Of a DNA stretch of 57,753 bases, positions 15,440 through 24,190 are shown piece by piece. Numbering within the stretch: the first letter of the stretch is position 1; every line of letters begins with the position of its first letter. The position numbers were made by a program, and so were the translations under genes. Source of the DNA: Kitasatospora xanthocidica (GTDB taxonomy: Bacteria; Actinomycetota; Actinomycetes; Streptomycetales; Streptomycetaceae); the NCBI RefSeq assembly GCF_014656195.1, contig NZ_BNBY01000039.1, positions 1-57,753 of the forward strand, in the 5' to 3' direction. The notes beneath the pieces are model-generated. The model had not been told where the DNA came from and did not search any database. It saw only the letters and a program-made list of their open reading frames with translations.

Positions 15440-15766
15440 TCACGAGGGCGCGGTGTCCAGGGCCTCCGCGTCGGCGGCGGCCACCACCGCCGACAGCAGG
15501 CCCGGGAAGCGGCGCTCCAGCTCCTCGGCGCGCAGCGTGTTCATCTTGGTCGTGCCCACGTAGTACTGGCGCAGCAGCCCCGCCTCGCGCAGCACGCTGA
15601 AGTGGTGGCTGGAGGTCGAACGCCCGACCGGCAGGTCGAAGGAGCCGCAACTGAGATCGGCCGGCGAGTGCGCCAATGTGCGCACCACCGACCTGCGGGC
15701 CGGATCAGAGAGCGCCTCCAGCACCTGCTGGACACTCACGTCCTCCACACCAGGGTGCACGATCAT
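15440..15766 (-). CDS. ArsR-family winged-helix regulator
   Basis: A 108-residue repressor. The DNA-binding core is QVLEALSDPARRSVVRTLAH ... LPVGRSTSSHHFSVLREAGLLRQ, with the recognition helix STSSHHFSVLREAG. The Cys in ADLSCGSFDL is not in the classical CxCxxC metal site, so a metal role is unlikely; the sequence resembles ArsR regulators of small oxidoreductase genes. ATG at 15766, with an upstream in-frame GTG as alternative. Convergent with the quinone oxidoreductase. A C-terminal fragment of a similar ArsR protein lies behind pgm at 47110. Confidence 0.9.
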   Translation of the reverse strand: MIVHPGVEDVSVQQVLEALSDPARRSVVRTLAHSPADLSCGSFDLPVGRSTSSHHFSVLREAGLLRQYYVGTTKMNTLRAEELERRFPGLLSAVVAAADAEALDTAPS

Positions 15767-16378
15767 CCGCGCCACGACGCGTGCCCGTCCCACACCCACC
15801 ACCCCTTCCCAACGCTCGACCCCCGTCCGTCCCACGGTCAAAAGCCGCGCCGTGCGCGCGACTTCACGCCCAGACGCTACTACGCCCAGCCCATCTGCCA
15901 CGCCCACCGCAACACCCCCGCAACACGTCCGGGGACCGGGAAGGCCCGGGAAGGGCCGGCGGGGCCGCCCGCGGGGCCGGTGCCGGCGGGGCCGACAGCG
16001 GACGGACGCCAGGCCGGCGGTGGCGCGGGGGAGAGGGGTGAGGGGGCGTGGCCGGGTGTGCCCGGCGGGCCGGGCGGGCGGTGGCGCGGGGAAGGGCGTG
16101 CCCGTGGCGGGGCGGGCGCGGTACCGGAGGGCGCCCCACCCGCACCCCGCGCCCCCGGCAGGCCGGGCGGGCGCGGTGCGCGGGCCGGTGCCGGCGGGGC
16201 CGACAGCGGACGGACGCCAGGCCGGCGGTGGCGCGGGGGAGAGGGGTGAGGGGGCGTGGCCGGGTGTGCCCGGCGGGGCGGGCCGGGCGGGTGGTTGCGC
16301 CCCGGGCACCGCGCGCCGTACGGGGCGGGTGCGCGCCGTACGGCGGTGCGCGGTACCGGCGGACGCCCCGCCCGCACC
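15767..16378. repeat. Gene-poor region with 96-bp direct repeats
   Basis: Positions 15974-16069 and 16182-16277 are practically identical over 96 bp, offset 208. Between and after them are GC-rich inverted repeats including GCGCGGTACCGG-type blocks at 16118 and 16349. Long frames are open on all strands but none has motifs. The left part (15767-15900) is less GC-rich and probably carries the ArsR promoter. Confidence 0.75.
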
Positions 16379-16424
16379 CCGCCGTCCCCGCGCCCCCCGG
16401 CGGGCGGGGGCGCGGGGACGGCGG
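16379..16424 (-). terminator. Terminator behind the SARP gene
   Basis: Perfect 19-bp inverted repeat (16379-16397 with 16406-16424, eight-base loop) ending 15 bp from the SARP stop codon. Confidence 0.85.
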
Positions 16425-16438
16425 GCCGGGGGCGCGGG

Positions 16439-17311
16439 TCAGGCCGCGCGGACCGGGGTGGGCACCGGGCGGGGCAGGCGGGTGAGGGCCAGCGGTTCGA
16501 AGATGCCCATCAGCACCGGGTCCACCGCCCGTACCGCCGCCGGGGCGGGCGGCGCGGGGGTGGGGGTGCGCAGCAGGGCGAGGTAGAGCTCCTGGGTCTC
16601 GGCGGCCGGGTCGATGCCCAGTTCCTCGGCCAGCACCTGGCGCAGCTGCTGGTAGCAGCGCAGCGCCTCGGCGCGGTTGCCGGAGGCGGCCAGGGCCGCC
16701 ATGCGGCAGCGGTAGGCGCTCTCGCGGAACGGGGCGCGGCGCACCGCCTCGTCGGCCCAGCGCAGCGCGTGGTGCTCCTCGCCGAGCGCGGAGGCCGCCA
16801 GGCTCGCGGTCTCCAGGGCGCCCATGCGCAGTTCCTCCACGTGTTCGCGCACGCCCTGGGCCCATTCGCCCTCGTGGTCGGGCAGGAACGCCCCGCGCAG
16901 GTTGGCCAGCGCGCCGGCGGCCAGCTGCTGGGCGACCGCGTGGCCGCCCGCCGCCAGCGCCTCGCCGGCCTCGCCGACGGCCGAGGCGGCGGCCTCCAGG
17001 TCCACCGCCGCGTCCGCGGGCAGCCGCAGGACGTAGCGCCCGCCCTGGGAGATCAGCGGGGTGGCGCCGGGGCCCTGGCCGGGGTCGGTGACGAAGGCCC
17101 GCACCCGGCTCACCACGCTGCGCAGCGCCGAGGCCCAGGTGTCGGGCAGCCCGTCGGGCCAGACGGTGTCGGCCAGCTGGTCGCGGCTGGTGCCGCTGGA
17201 GCGCTCCAGTACCAGGCGGGCGAACGCCACCTGGGCCTGGGCGCTGGACAGGTGCTGCGGGCACCCGTCCTCGTGCTCGATCGCCACCAGACCGGTGAGG
17301 CGGATCAGCAT
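16439..17311 (-). CDS. SARP-family pathway activator (OmpR-like DNA-binding plus BTAD)
   Basis: A 290-residue small SARP without ATPase domain. Residues 1-90 form the OmpR-type winged helix (RLTGLVAIEHEDG ... SSGTSRDQLADTVWPDGLPDTWASALRSVVSRVRAFV); residues about 95-245 form the bacterial transcriptional activation domain, with AVRRAPFRESAYRCRMAALAASGNRAEALRCYQQLRQVLAEELGIDPAAETQELY. SARPs recruit RNA polymerase at direct heptamer repeats to switch on antibiotic operons. ATG at 17311; a longer in-frame start upstream is less family-like. It is divergent from the biosynthetic operon, which is its obvious target. Confidence 0.93.
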   Translation of the reverse strand: MLIRLTGLVAIEHEDGCPQHLSSAQAQVAFARLVLERSSGTSRDQLADTVWPDGLPDTWASALRSVVSRVRAFVTDPGQGPGATPLISQGGRYVLRLPADAAVDLEAAASAVGEAGEALAAGGHAVAQQLAAGALANLRGAFLPDHEGEWAQGVREHVEELRMGALETASLAASALGEEHHALRWADEAVRRAPFRESAYRCRMAALAASGNRAEALRCYQQLRQVLAEELGIDPAAETQELYLALLRTPTPAPPAPAAVRAVDPVLMGIFEPLALTRLPRPVPTPVRAA

Positions 17312-17916
17312 CGCCGCGCCCCCGATCTGCCGGACGGACTGTCTTCCCTGAAGCCGTTCAACGTTGCTCCAACCCCCTTGAGCCAAAGCGGAAGTGACGG
17401 CCCGTGCGGGCCGTCGGCATGGGAAATCCGAAACGGAACGCATTCGCCGTCGACCAGCCGTTCGGTTTCGGCGGATTTTGACCATACATTCGCCGCGATG
17501 CGCGATGTCAACACCGGCCGGGAAAACATACCCGCCGGCCGGTCGATACGTCGTGGACGCAAGGTTTCCGCACGTCAGAGCGTTCCCGCAGGCCGGGAAA
17601 GCGGCTATTGCGGACGCCTTGCGCATCCTGCCGTAGAAATGTAGCCATCCTTGAGCACCCCGCGTGAAGGCTTCGAGAAAGGCCGCCCGAAGCCGCCCCG
17701 AACCACCCCCGCACCCCGCCCGGCGCCGCGCCGTACCGGAAAACAGCCCCTTTCGGTGCGGCCGTGAACCGGACGGAAACCGGAAACGAACCGGGACCCG
17801 CAACACCACGCACCGCAGACCCCGCGAAACACCCCGCGCAGACCCGCAGACCCCGCGAAAACCGTGAAACCCCGTGAAGCCCGCCGAAGCCGTGAAGCCG
17901 TGAAGGAGAAACGCCC
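17312..17916. promoter_or_regulatory. Divergent control region of the cluster
   Basis: 605 bp between the SARP gene and the first biosynthetic gene, with clearly lower GC than its surroundings around 17340-17660. A promoter-like TTTTGACCATACAT lies at 17476. Close to the operon start (17815-17906) are two repeat sets: CAGACCCCGCGAAA-type units, then CCGTGAAA/CCGTGAAG at 17862, 17872, 17891 and 17899 with a variant at 17881, spaced about 8-11 bp. SARPs bind direct heptamers, so these are candidate sites, but they sit unusually close to the start codon. Confidence 0.55.
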
Positions 17917-19128
17917 GTGAACGCCACCGGAGCATGGGACCGCCTGGAGCCGAAGCTCGCCGCAACGAACGCCCGGGTGGCCGCACTGGAGTCCGACCCC
18001 TCCCGGCGCAACAGCTTCGTCGCCTACACCATGGAACGCGACAGCGCCTACTGCGACCTCGACGGCGAGCGCCTGCTCATGATGTCCGGCTACAGCTACC
18101 TCGGCCTGGCCGGCGACGAGCGGGTGGTGGCCGCCGCCAAGGCCGCCGTCGACGTCTACGGCACCGGCAACCACGGCGTGCGCGCCCTGGCCGGCACCAT
18201 CCCGCTGCACGAGGAACTGGAGGCCGAGGTCGCCCGCTTCGCCCACCGCGAGCGCGCCCTGGTCTTCGGCTCCGGCTACGCCGCCAACGTCGGCACCGTC
18301 GGCGCCCTGGTCGGCCAGGGCGACACCGTCCTGATCGACAAGTACGACCACGCCTCCATCGTCGACGGCTGCCGCCTCTCGGGCGCCACCGTCACCCGCT
18401 TCCGCCACAACGACGTCGAGCACCTGGAGCGCCGCCTCAAGGCCGCCTCCCCCACCGGCGTGCGCCTGGTCATCGTCGACAGCGTCTACTCCATGGACGG
18501 CGACATCGCCCCGCTGCCCGAACTGCGCGAGGTCTGCGACCGCTACGACGCCCTGCTCATGGTCGACGAGGCCCACGCCCTGGGCGTCATCGGCAAGACC
18601 GGCGGCGGCATCGAGGAGCACTTCGACCACAAGGTCCGCGTCGACGTCAAACTCGGCACCCTCTCCAAGGCCATCCCCTCCATGGGCGGCTGGATCGCCG
18701 GCAGCCACGACCTCATCGGCCACCTGCGCTACGCCGCCCGCCCGTTCCTGTTCTCCGCCGCCCTGGGCCCCGCCCAGACCGGCGCCGCCCTGGAGTCCCT
18801 GCGGATCCTGCGCCGCGAGCCCGAGCGCGTCACCCACACCCAGGTCCAGGCCGAACGCCTGCGCAAGCGCCTCAACGACGCCGGCATCTCCACCATGGAC
18901 TCCACCACCGCCGTGCTGCCCGTCATCGCCGGCTCCGACGACGCCGCCTACGACTACGCCACCGCCTGCCGCAAGGCCGGCGTCATCGGCCTGCCCGTCG
19001 TCACCCCCGCCGTGCCCAACGACCTGGCCCGGCTGCGCATCGCGGTCACCGCCCGCCACACCGCGGCCGACATCGACTTCGCCGCCGACGCGTTCCTGAC
19101 CGCCGCCGCCCAGACCGGCCTGATCTGA
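17917..19128 (+). CDS. PLP-dependent alpha-oxoamine synthase (BioF/KBL/ALAS family)
   Basis: A 403-residue enzyme of the family that condenses an amino acid with an acyl thioester, losing CO2, to give an alpha-aminoketone. Visible are the glycine-rich YSYLGLAGDERV and GNHGVRALAGTIPLHEELE, the stacking His in DKYDHASIVDGCRLSG, DEAHALGVIGKTG with the Asp for the pyridine nitrogen, and the Schiff-base Lys in LGTLSKAIPSMGGW. Unlike RedN of prodiginine pathways it has no fused carrier domains. First gene of the operon, GTG start at 17917 after a good GGAG. Substrates are inferred to be a carrier-bound acyl group plus Ser, Gly or Ala. Confidence 0.93.
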   Translation: MNATGAWDRLEPKLAATNARVAALESDPSRRNSFVAYTMERDSAYCDLDGERLLMMSGYSYLGLAGDERVVAAAKAAVDVYGTGNHGVRALAGTIPLHEELEAEVARFAHRERALVFGSGYAANVGTVGALVGQGDTVLIDKYDHASIVDGCRLSGATVTRFRHNDVEHLERRLKAASPTGVRLVIVDSVYSMDGDIAPLPELREVCDRYDALLMVDEAHALGVIGKTGGGIEEHFDHKVRVDVKLGTLSKAIPSMGGWIAGSHDLIGHLRYAARPFLFSAALGPAQTGAALESLRILRREPERVTHTQVQAERLRKRLNDAGISTMDSTTAVLPVIAGSDDAAYDYATACRKAGVIGLPVVTPAVPNDLARLRIAVTARHTAADIDFAADAFLTAAAQTGLI

Positions 19129-19163
19129 GAACCGCCGCCCCCGCCCGGAGAGGAGAGGAAGCC

Positions 19164-20399
19164 ATGGCCCCGCCCCACCGCCCGCCGATCGCCGTCACCG
19201 GCCTCGGCGTGGTCAGCCCCGCCGGCCACACCGTCCGCGAGTTCTGGCACACCGTCGCCTCCGGGCGCTCCACCGCCACCGCCCTCACCGACCCGGCGCT
19301 GGCCCGCCACAAGGTGCGCCTGGGCTGCCGCGTCAGCGACCTGCCCCAGGACGGCCCGGTGCCCGCCAAGGACGCCCGCCGCCTGGACCCCTTCGCCCTC
19401 TACGGCACCCTCGCCGCCCTCGCCGCCCACCACGACGCCGGCCGCCCCGAACCCGAGCCCGGGCGCAGCGCGATCGTGGTCGGCAACGCGGTCGGCGGAC
19501 GCACCACCAGCGACCGCGAGTCCGCGCTCTACACCGGGCACGGCCCGCTGCGGGTCTCCCCGCTGATGCCGCTGGTCACCATGCCCAACGCCGCCGCCGC
19601 CCAGATCGCCATGCGCCTGGGCTGGAGCGGACCGGCGCTGACCATCGCCACCACCTGCGCCTCCAGCGCGGACGCGATCGGCCACGCCGCGCTGCTGCTG
19701 GAGAGCGGACGCGCGGACGTGGTGATCGCCGGCGGCTGCGAGGCCACCCTGACCCCGGTCACCCTCGCCGCGTTCGGCAACCTCGGCGCGCACTCCCTGC
19801 GCAACGACGAACCCGCCCGCGCCTCACGCCCCTTCGACACCGAACGCGACGGCTTCGTGATGGGCGAGGGCGCCGCCTTCCTCGTCCTGGAACGCCTGGA
19901 CGACGCCCGCGCCCGCGCCCGCACCCCCTACGCGCTGCTCGCCGGGTACGGCTCCAGCTCGGACGCCTACCACCTGTCCAACCCGCGCCCCGACGGCGCC
20001 GGCGCCGTCGCCGCGATGCGCGCGGCGCTGGCCGACGCGGGCCTGGCCCCGGGCGACATCGCCCACGTCAACGCCCACGGCACCTCCACCGTGCACAACG
20101 ACCGCGCCGAAGCCGCCGCCCTGCGCACGGTGTTCGGCCCCCACGGCGTGCCCGTCACCTCCACCAAGGGCGTCATCGGCCACCTGATCGGCGCCGCCGG
20201 AGCCGTCGAGCTGATCGCCGCCATCGAGGCCATGAACACCCGCACCGTCCCTCCCACCGCCAACCACGAGAAGACCGAAGAGGGCCTGGACCTCGACGTC
20301 GTCCACACCGCCGCCCGCCCCGTACGGTCCGGCGCGGCCCTGTCCAACTCGTTCGGCTTCGGCGGCCACAACTCGACCCTGGTGGTGACCCCGATATGA
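19164..20399 (+). CDS. Beta-ketoacyl-ACP synthase (KAS II-type ketosynthase)
   Basis: A 411-residue ketosynthase with the full triad: Cys in TIATTCASSADAIGH, His in HVNAHGTSTVHND and His in KGVIGHLIGAAGAVE. The end LSNSFGFGGHNSTLVV is canonical. It should condense a carrier-bound starter with malonyl-ACP. There is no chain-length-factor partner, acyltransferase or ketoreductase in the operon, which suggests a single or few extension steps, as for RedX-type enzymes in bipyrrole formation. AGGAGAGGAAG precedes the ATG; the gap to the previous gene is 35 bp, and the 3' end overlaps the dehydratase by ATGA. Confidence 0.93.
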   Translation: MAPPHRPPIAVTGLGVVSPAGHTVREFWHTVASGRSTATALTDPALARHKVRLGCRVSDLPQDGPVPAKDARRLDPFALYGTLAALAAHHDAGRPEPEPGRSAIVVGNAVGGRTTSDRESALYTGHGPLRVSPLMPLVTMPNAAAAQIAMRLGWSGPALTIATTCASSADAIGHAALLLESGRADVVIAGGCEATLTPVTLAAFGNLGAHSLRNDEPARASRPFDTERDGFVMGEGAAFLVLERLDDARARARTPYALLAGYGSSSDAYHLSNPRPDGAGAVAAMRAALADAGLAPGDIAHVNAHGTSTVHNDRAEAAALRTVFGPHGVPVTSTKGVIGHLIGAAGAVELIAAIEAMNTRTVPPTANHEKTEEGLDLDVVHTAARPVRSGAALSNSFGFGGHNSTLVVTPI

Positions 20400-21286
20400 C
20401 CACGACCACACCCACGACCACACCCGCGACGGCGCCCACGACCACACCCGCGACGGCGGCCGGGACCTCCCCGTTCCGCCGGCGCACCAGACTCACCGTC
20501 ACCGCCGCCGCCCTGGCCGCCTACCGCGCCGCCGCCCGCACCGGCCTCACCGCCGGCGCCCCGGGCGGCGCGAGCCCCGCGCACCCCTTCGTCGCCGCCC
20601 ACACCCTGGCCCAGCACACCGTCACCGCCCTGACCGCCGGCGACGACGGCTTCACCGGCGTGGTCCACCTCGCCCAGGAGATCCACACCCACACCCCCCT
20701 CACCCCCGGCGACCTCGACATCACCGTCGACGTCGCCGCGGTGCGCCGCGAGGCCCGCGGCACCCGCCTGGCCCTGGCCACCCGCCTCACCGACCCCGCC
20801 ACCGGCGTCCTGGTCGCCGACCTGGCCACCTCCGCCCTGCTGGTCGGCGCCACCCGCACCGAGGCCTACGGCACCCTCGCCCCCGCCGCCCACCCCGGCA
20901 CCACCCCCGACACCGAACCGCTCACCTACACCCACACCCTCACCCCCGCCGACACCACCGCCTACGCGCAAGCCTCCGGCGACCTCAACCCCATCCACCT
21001 CGACGACGACGCCGCCCGCGCCGCCGGCTTCCCCTCCGCCATCGCCCACGGCATGCACCTGGTCGCCCTGGCCGCCGAGGAGATCACCGACCGCCACGCC
21101 GGCGGCGACCCCGCCCGCGTCAGCGCCCTCGGCGCCCGCTTCGCCGCCCCCACCCGCCCCGGCACCCCGCTGCGCCTGACCCTGCAGCCCTACGACGCGG
21201 GCACCGTGGTGCGCTTCACCATCGCCACCGACGCGGGCACCGCCGTCAAGGCCGGCTGGGCGCGGATCACGGCGGCGGGGGAGTGA
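20396..21286 (+). CDS. MaoC-type double-hotdog dehydratase
   Basis: A 296-residue protein. After a Thr/Pro-rich disordered start (residues 1-22) come two hotdog halves: a degenerate one (HPFVAAHTLAQHTVTALTAG) and a catalytic one with YAQASGDLNPIHLDDDAARAAGF and IAHGMHLVALAAEE, the Asp/His hydratase 2 motif of R-specific enoyl hydratases. It would dehydrate a 3-hydroxyacyl thioester or hydrate the enoyl form. The Thr-rich leader is unusual. Starts and ends with 4-bp overlaps (ATGA, GTGA), so translation is coupled to both neighbours. No ketoreductase is in the operon to make its substrate. Confidence 0.88.
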   Translation: MTTTTPTTTPATAPTTTPATAAGTSPFRRRTRLTVTAAALAAYRAAARTGLTAGAPGGASPAHPFVAAHTLAQHTVTALTAGDDGFTGVVHLAQEIHTHTPLTPGDLDITVDVAAVRREARGTRLALATRLTDPATGVLVADLATSALLVGATRTEAYGTLAPAAHPGTTPDTEPLTYTHTLTPADTTAYAQASGDLNPIHLDDDAARAAGFPSAIAHGMHLVALAAEEITDRHAGGDPARVSALGARFAAPTRPGTPLRLTLQPYDAGTVVRFTIATDAGTAVKAGWARITAAGE

Positions 21287-22833
21287 CACCGATGACCACC
21301 CGCAGCCCCGCGCCCGGACAGAGCGCCACCGGGACGGCCCCGGCGACCGGACAGAGCGCCGACGGGACGGACCCGGCGCCGCTGGCGCTGCCCGACGCGT
21401 TCACCGCCCACGCCCGCACCCGGCCCGACGCGCCCGCCCTGCTGTGGCACGAGCGCACCCTCTCCTACGGCGAACTCGCCCACCTCGCCGAGGCCGAGCG
21501 CAGAAGACTCGCGGCCCTGGACCTGGCGCCGGGGGAGCCGGTGGGCGTGCTCGCCGTCAAGTCCCCCGAGGCGATCGCCCTGGTGCTGGCCTGCCTGACC
21601 GAGCGCCGCCCGTTCCTGCTGCCCTCCCCGCAGCTCGCCCCGGCGCTGCTGGCCGCCCTGTTCGCCCAGGCCGGGGCCCGCCGCGTGCTCGCCCCCCTCG
21701 GCCAGGACGCCCCCGCGCTGCCGGCCCCGGCCCAGGCCGCGCCGGTGCCCACCCTGGCGGCCGGCACCTCCTTCATGCTCACCACCTCCGGCTCCACCGA
21801 CCTGCCCAAGATCGTCCCCCTCGGGCAGAGCGCCGTCGACCGCTTCACCGCCTGGGCCCACGACACCTTCGACCTCGGCCCCGGCCGCGTCGTCGCCAGC
21901 TACGCCCCGCTGAACTTCGACCTCGCCCTGCTCGACGTGTGGGCCACCCTCGCCGCCGGCGGCACCTGCCTGCTCATCGACCCCGCCCACGCCCTCAACG
22001 CCCGCCACCTGCTCACCCAGCTCACCCGCCACCGCCCGCACGTGATGCAGGCCGTCCCGCTGGCCTGGGCCCTGCTCACCCAGAGCGCGGGCGCCGGCGC
22101 GCTGGACAGCGTCGAGCACGCCGCGTTCACCGGCGACGCCATCGACGCCCGCACCCTGGCGGCCCTGCCCGCCCTGCTGCCGAACGCCGCGCTCTACAAC
22201 ATCTACGGCTGCACCGAGACCAACGACAGCTTCCTGCACCGCCTGGACCGCCTGGACGCCGCCGCCCTGCCCGTGCCCATCGGCACCCCGCTGCCCGGGG
22301 TGCGCACCCTCCTCGCCGCCGCCGACGGCACCCTGGTCCACGGCCCGGGCAGCGGCGAACTCTACGTCTCCACCCCCTTCCAGGCCGCCGGCTACCTCGA
22401 CCGCTCCCGCGACACCGGGCGTTTCACCACCCAGCCCGAGGGCGCCGGCCACGGACGGCGCTGGTTCCGCACCGGCGACCTCGTCACCCGCGACGAACGG
22501 GGCCTGCTCCACCTCACCGGCCGCTCCGACTTCCAGGTCAAGGTCCGCGGCGTCGCCGTCAACACCGCCGAGGTCGAACGCGTCCTGCTCACCCACCCCG
22601 AGGTCCGCGAAGCCGCCGTCGCCGCCGCCCCCGACCCGCTGACCGGCAAGCGCCTGCACGCCGCCGTCCAGCGCGCCCCCGGCTCCGCCCTCAACACCCT
22701 CACCCTGCGCGAGCACCTGGCCCGCAACCTGCCCCGGGCCGCCGTCCCCGAGAAACTCGCCATCCACGACGAGCCGCTCGCCAAGACCCCCACCGGCAAG
22801 GTCGACCGCAAAGCCGTCCTGCCCACCCCCTGA
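21283..22833 (+). CDS. Standalone adenylation enzyme (amino/acyl-acid--carrier-protein ligase)
   Basis: A 516-residue ANL-superfamily enzyme. The phosphate loop is FMLTTSGSTDLPKIVPLG; further core motifs are ASYAPLNFDLALLDVWATL, YNIYGCTETNDSFLH (A5), WFRTGDLVTRDERGLLHLTGRSDFQVKVRGVAVN (A7-A8) and the catalytic Lys in KTPTGKVDRKAV. Size and the CTETNDS block recall standalone amino-acid ligases that load a discrete PCP, such as the prolyl ligases of pyrrole pathways, but specificity cannot be read safely. The next gene is the carrier protein, its probable partner. GTG start at 21283 overlaps the previous stop; ATG at 21292 is the alternative. Confidence 0.9.
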   Translation: MTPMTTRSPAPGQSATGTAPATGQSADGTDPAPLALPDAFTAHARTRPDAPALLWHERTLSYGELAHLAEAERRRLAALDLAPGEPVGVLAVKSPEAIALVLACLTERRPFLLPSPQLAPALLAALFAQAGARRVLAPLGQDAPALPAPAQAAPVPTLAAGTSFMLTTSGSTDLPKIVPLGQSAVDRFTAWAHDTFDLGPGRVVASYAPLNFDLALLDVWATLAAGGTCLLIDPAHALNARHLLTQLTRHRPHVMQAVPLAWALLTQSAGAGALDSVEHAAFTGDAIDARTLAALPALLPNAALYNIYGCTETNDSFLHRLDRLDAAALPVPIGTPLPGVRTLLAAADGTLVHGPGSGELYVSTPFQAAGYLDRSRDTGRFTTQPEGAGHGRRWFRTGDLVTRDERGLLHLTGRSDFQVKVRGVAVNTAEVERVLLTHPEVREAAVAAAPDPLTGKRLHAAVQRAPGSALNTLTLREHLARNLPRAAVPEKLAIHDEPLAKTPTGKVDRKAVLPTP

Positions 22834-22884
22834 ACCACCCTTACGACAAAACCAACAGCCCACTAACGCAAGGGAGTTGCCGCC

Positions 22885-23154
22885 ATGAGCAACATCACCC
22901 GGATCAAGCGGTTCCTCATCGACGAGTTCCTGCCCGACGTCACCCCCGAGCAGCTCGCCGACGACCACGACCTGCTCTCCGACGGCGTCATCGACAGCCT
23001 CGGCGTCCTCAAGCTCATCGCCTGGGTCGAGGACCACTTCGCGCTGCCCGTCGACGACACCGACCTGGACCCCAACAACTTCCGCTCCGTCGCCGCCATC
23101 GACGCCTTCATCACCGAACGCCGCGCCCAGGCCGGCGCCACGGTCGGCGGCTGA
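22885..23154 (+). CDS. Discrete acyl/peptidyl carrier protein
   Basis: An 89-residue four-helix carrier with the phosphopantetheine Ser in LLSDGVIDSLGVLKLIAWVE (Asp-Ser-Leu). Helix II and the acidic surface (EDHFALPVDDTDLDPNNFRS) are normal. It is the only carrier protein in the operon, so adenylation, dehydrogenation and chain extension probably all act on it or on a housekeeping ACP in addition. ATG at 22885 has AAGGGAG upstream. The 51-bp gap before it is the AT-richest spot in the operon, and 4 bp separate it from trpD. Confidence 0.95.
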   Translation: MSNITRIKRFLIDEFLPDVTPEQLADDHDLLSDGVIDSLGVLKLIAWVEDHFALPVDDTDLDPNNFRSVAAIDAFITERRAQAGATVGG

Positions 23155-23158
23155 CCCC

Positions 23159-24190
23159 ATGCACCCGGCCCTCACCGCACTCCTCGCCGGCCGCCCGGTC
23201 CCCCTGGAGGCCTGGCGCTCGTGGTGGGACCAGCTGGAGCAGCGCACCCTGGGCCCGGCCCGCGACAGCGACCGGGCCCAGGCCGCGGCCCTGCTGGCCT
23301 CCCTCACCACCCGCCTGCCCGACCACACCACCCTCGCCGCCCTCACCACCTCCCTCACCGAACGCAGCCCCCACCCCGGCCCCGCCCACCCCGCCAGCGT
23401 CAACATCGTCGGCACCGGCGGCGGCCCCGCCACCTTCAACCTCTCCACCGCCGCCGCCCTGACCGCCGCCGCCATGGGCGTACCCGTCGTCAAGACCGGC
23501 TCCCGCGCCTACACCAGCGCCGCCGGCTCCATCGACCTCCTCGAACGCCTGGGCATCACCCTCACCTCCAGCCACACCGCCACCGCCGACCACCTCGCCC
23601 GCCACGGCATCGCCTTCGCCGGCCCCCACGTCTACCCGCCGGCCCTCACCCGCCTGGCCCGCGTCCTCTACCCGCTCACCCTCAAACCCTTCGGCGCCTT
23701 CCTCAACACCCTCGGCCCCCTGCTCGCCACCGTCCCCGTCACCGCCCAGCTCACCGGCGCCTCCGCCGCCGCCCCGCTGGACGCCCTGCGCCACCTCGCC
23801 CCGCGCGTGAGCGGCCGCACCGTGTGGCTGGCCCACAACAGCGCCGGCGCCGACGAGCTCCTGCCCTTCGCCGACAACACCCTCCACACCCCCGACGGCG
23901 CCATCCACCTGCCCGCCGGCTCCGTCGCCCCCGCCGACGGCGGCATCGACGACCTCGCCCCCCACCCCGACGACCTCACCGGCCACTTCCTGCGCGCCCT
24001 CGCCGGACAGGCCGGCGACACCGCCACCCACACCATCGCCCTCAACGCCGCCGCCCTCGCCCTCGCCGCCGGCCGCCACACCCGCTGGCACGCCGCCCAC
24101 GCCGCCGCCCTGGACGCCCTCGCCGACGGCGCCCCCCGCGCACTGGCCGAACGCCTGCGCGCCCGCCCCCGGGAGACCGCCGGTGTCTGA
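23159..24190 (+). CDS. Anthranilate phosphoribosyltransferase homologue (TrpD-like), altered substrate site
   Basis: A 343-residue member of the TrpD family, which joins an aromatic amine to PRPP. The PRPP site is kept (VNIVGTGGGPATFNLSTAAA). The canonical anthranilate-contact KHGNR reads KTGSR, and GPLTNP reads GPLLAT, so the acceptor is probably not anthranilate. The rest (SAAGSIDLLERLGITL, FLNTLGPLL) keeps family spacing, and length is normal. ATG at 23159, four bases after the carrier-protein stop; overlaps trpA by 8 bp. Cytoplasmic. It would make an N-phosphoribosyl amine for the TrpF homologue encoded downstream. Confidence 0.88.
   Translation: MHPALTALLAGRPVPLEAWRSWWDQLEQRTLGPARDSDRAQAAALLASLTTRLPDHTTLAALTTSLTERSPHPGPAHPASVNIVGTGGGPATFNLSTAAALTAAAMGVPVVKTGSRAYTSAAGSIDLLERLGITLTSSHTATADHLARHGIAFAGPHVYPPALTRLARVLYPLTLKPFGAFLNTLGPLLATVPVTAQLTGASAAAPLDALRHLAPRVSGRTVWLAHNSAGADELLPFADNTLHTPDGAIHLPAGSVAPADGGIDDLAPHPDDLTGHFLRALAGQAGDTATHTIALNAAALALAAGRHTRWHAAHAAALDALADGAPRALAERLRARPRETAGV

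Noticed and set aside
15767..16438. Open frames of 120-300 codons on the plus strand before the SARP gene.
   Set aside because: They consist of repeated GC-rich sequence, including the two copies of the 96-bp repeat, and show no protein-like pattern.
17605..19059. A 484-codon minus-strand frame antisense to the oxoamine synthase.
   Set aside because: Composition (Gly/Val/Asp runs) is that of an antisense shadow of a high-GC gene.
22840..22884. The AT-rich gap before the carrier-protein gene as a possible internal promoter.
   Set aside because: No recognisable -10/-35 pair; its bases are explained by a spacer and ribosome site.
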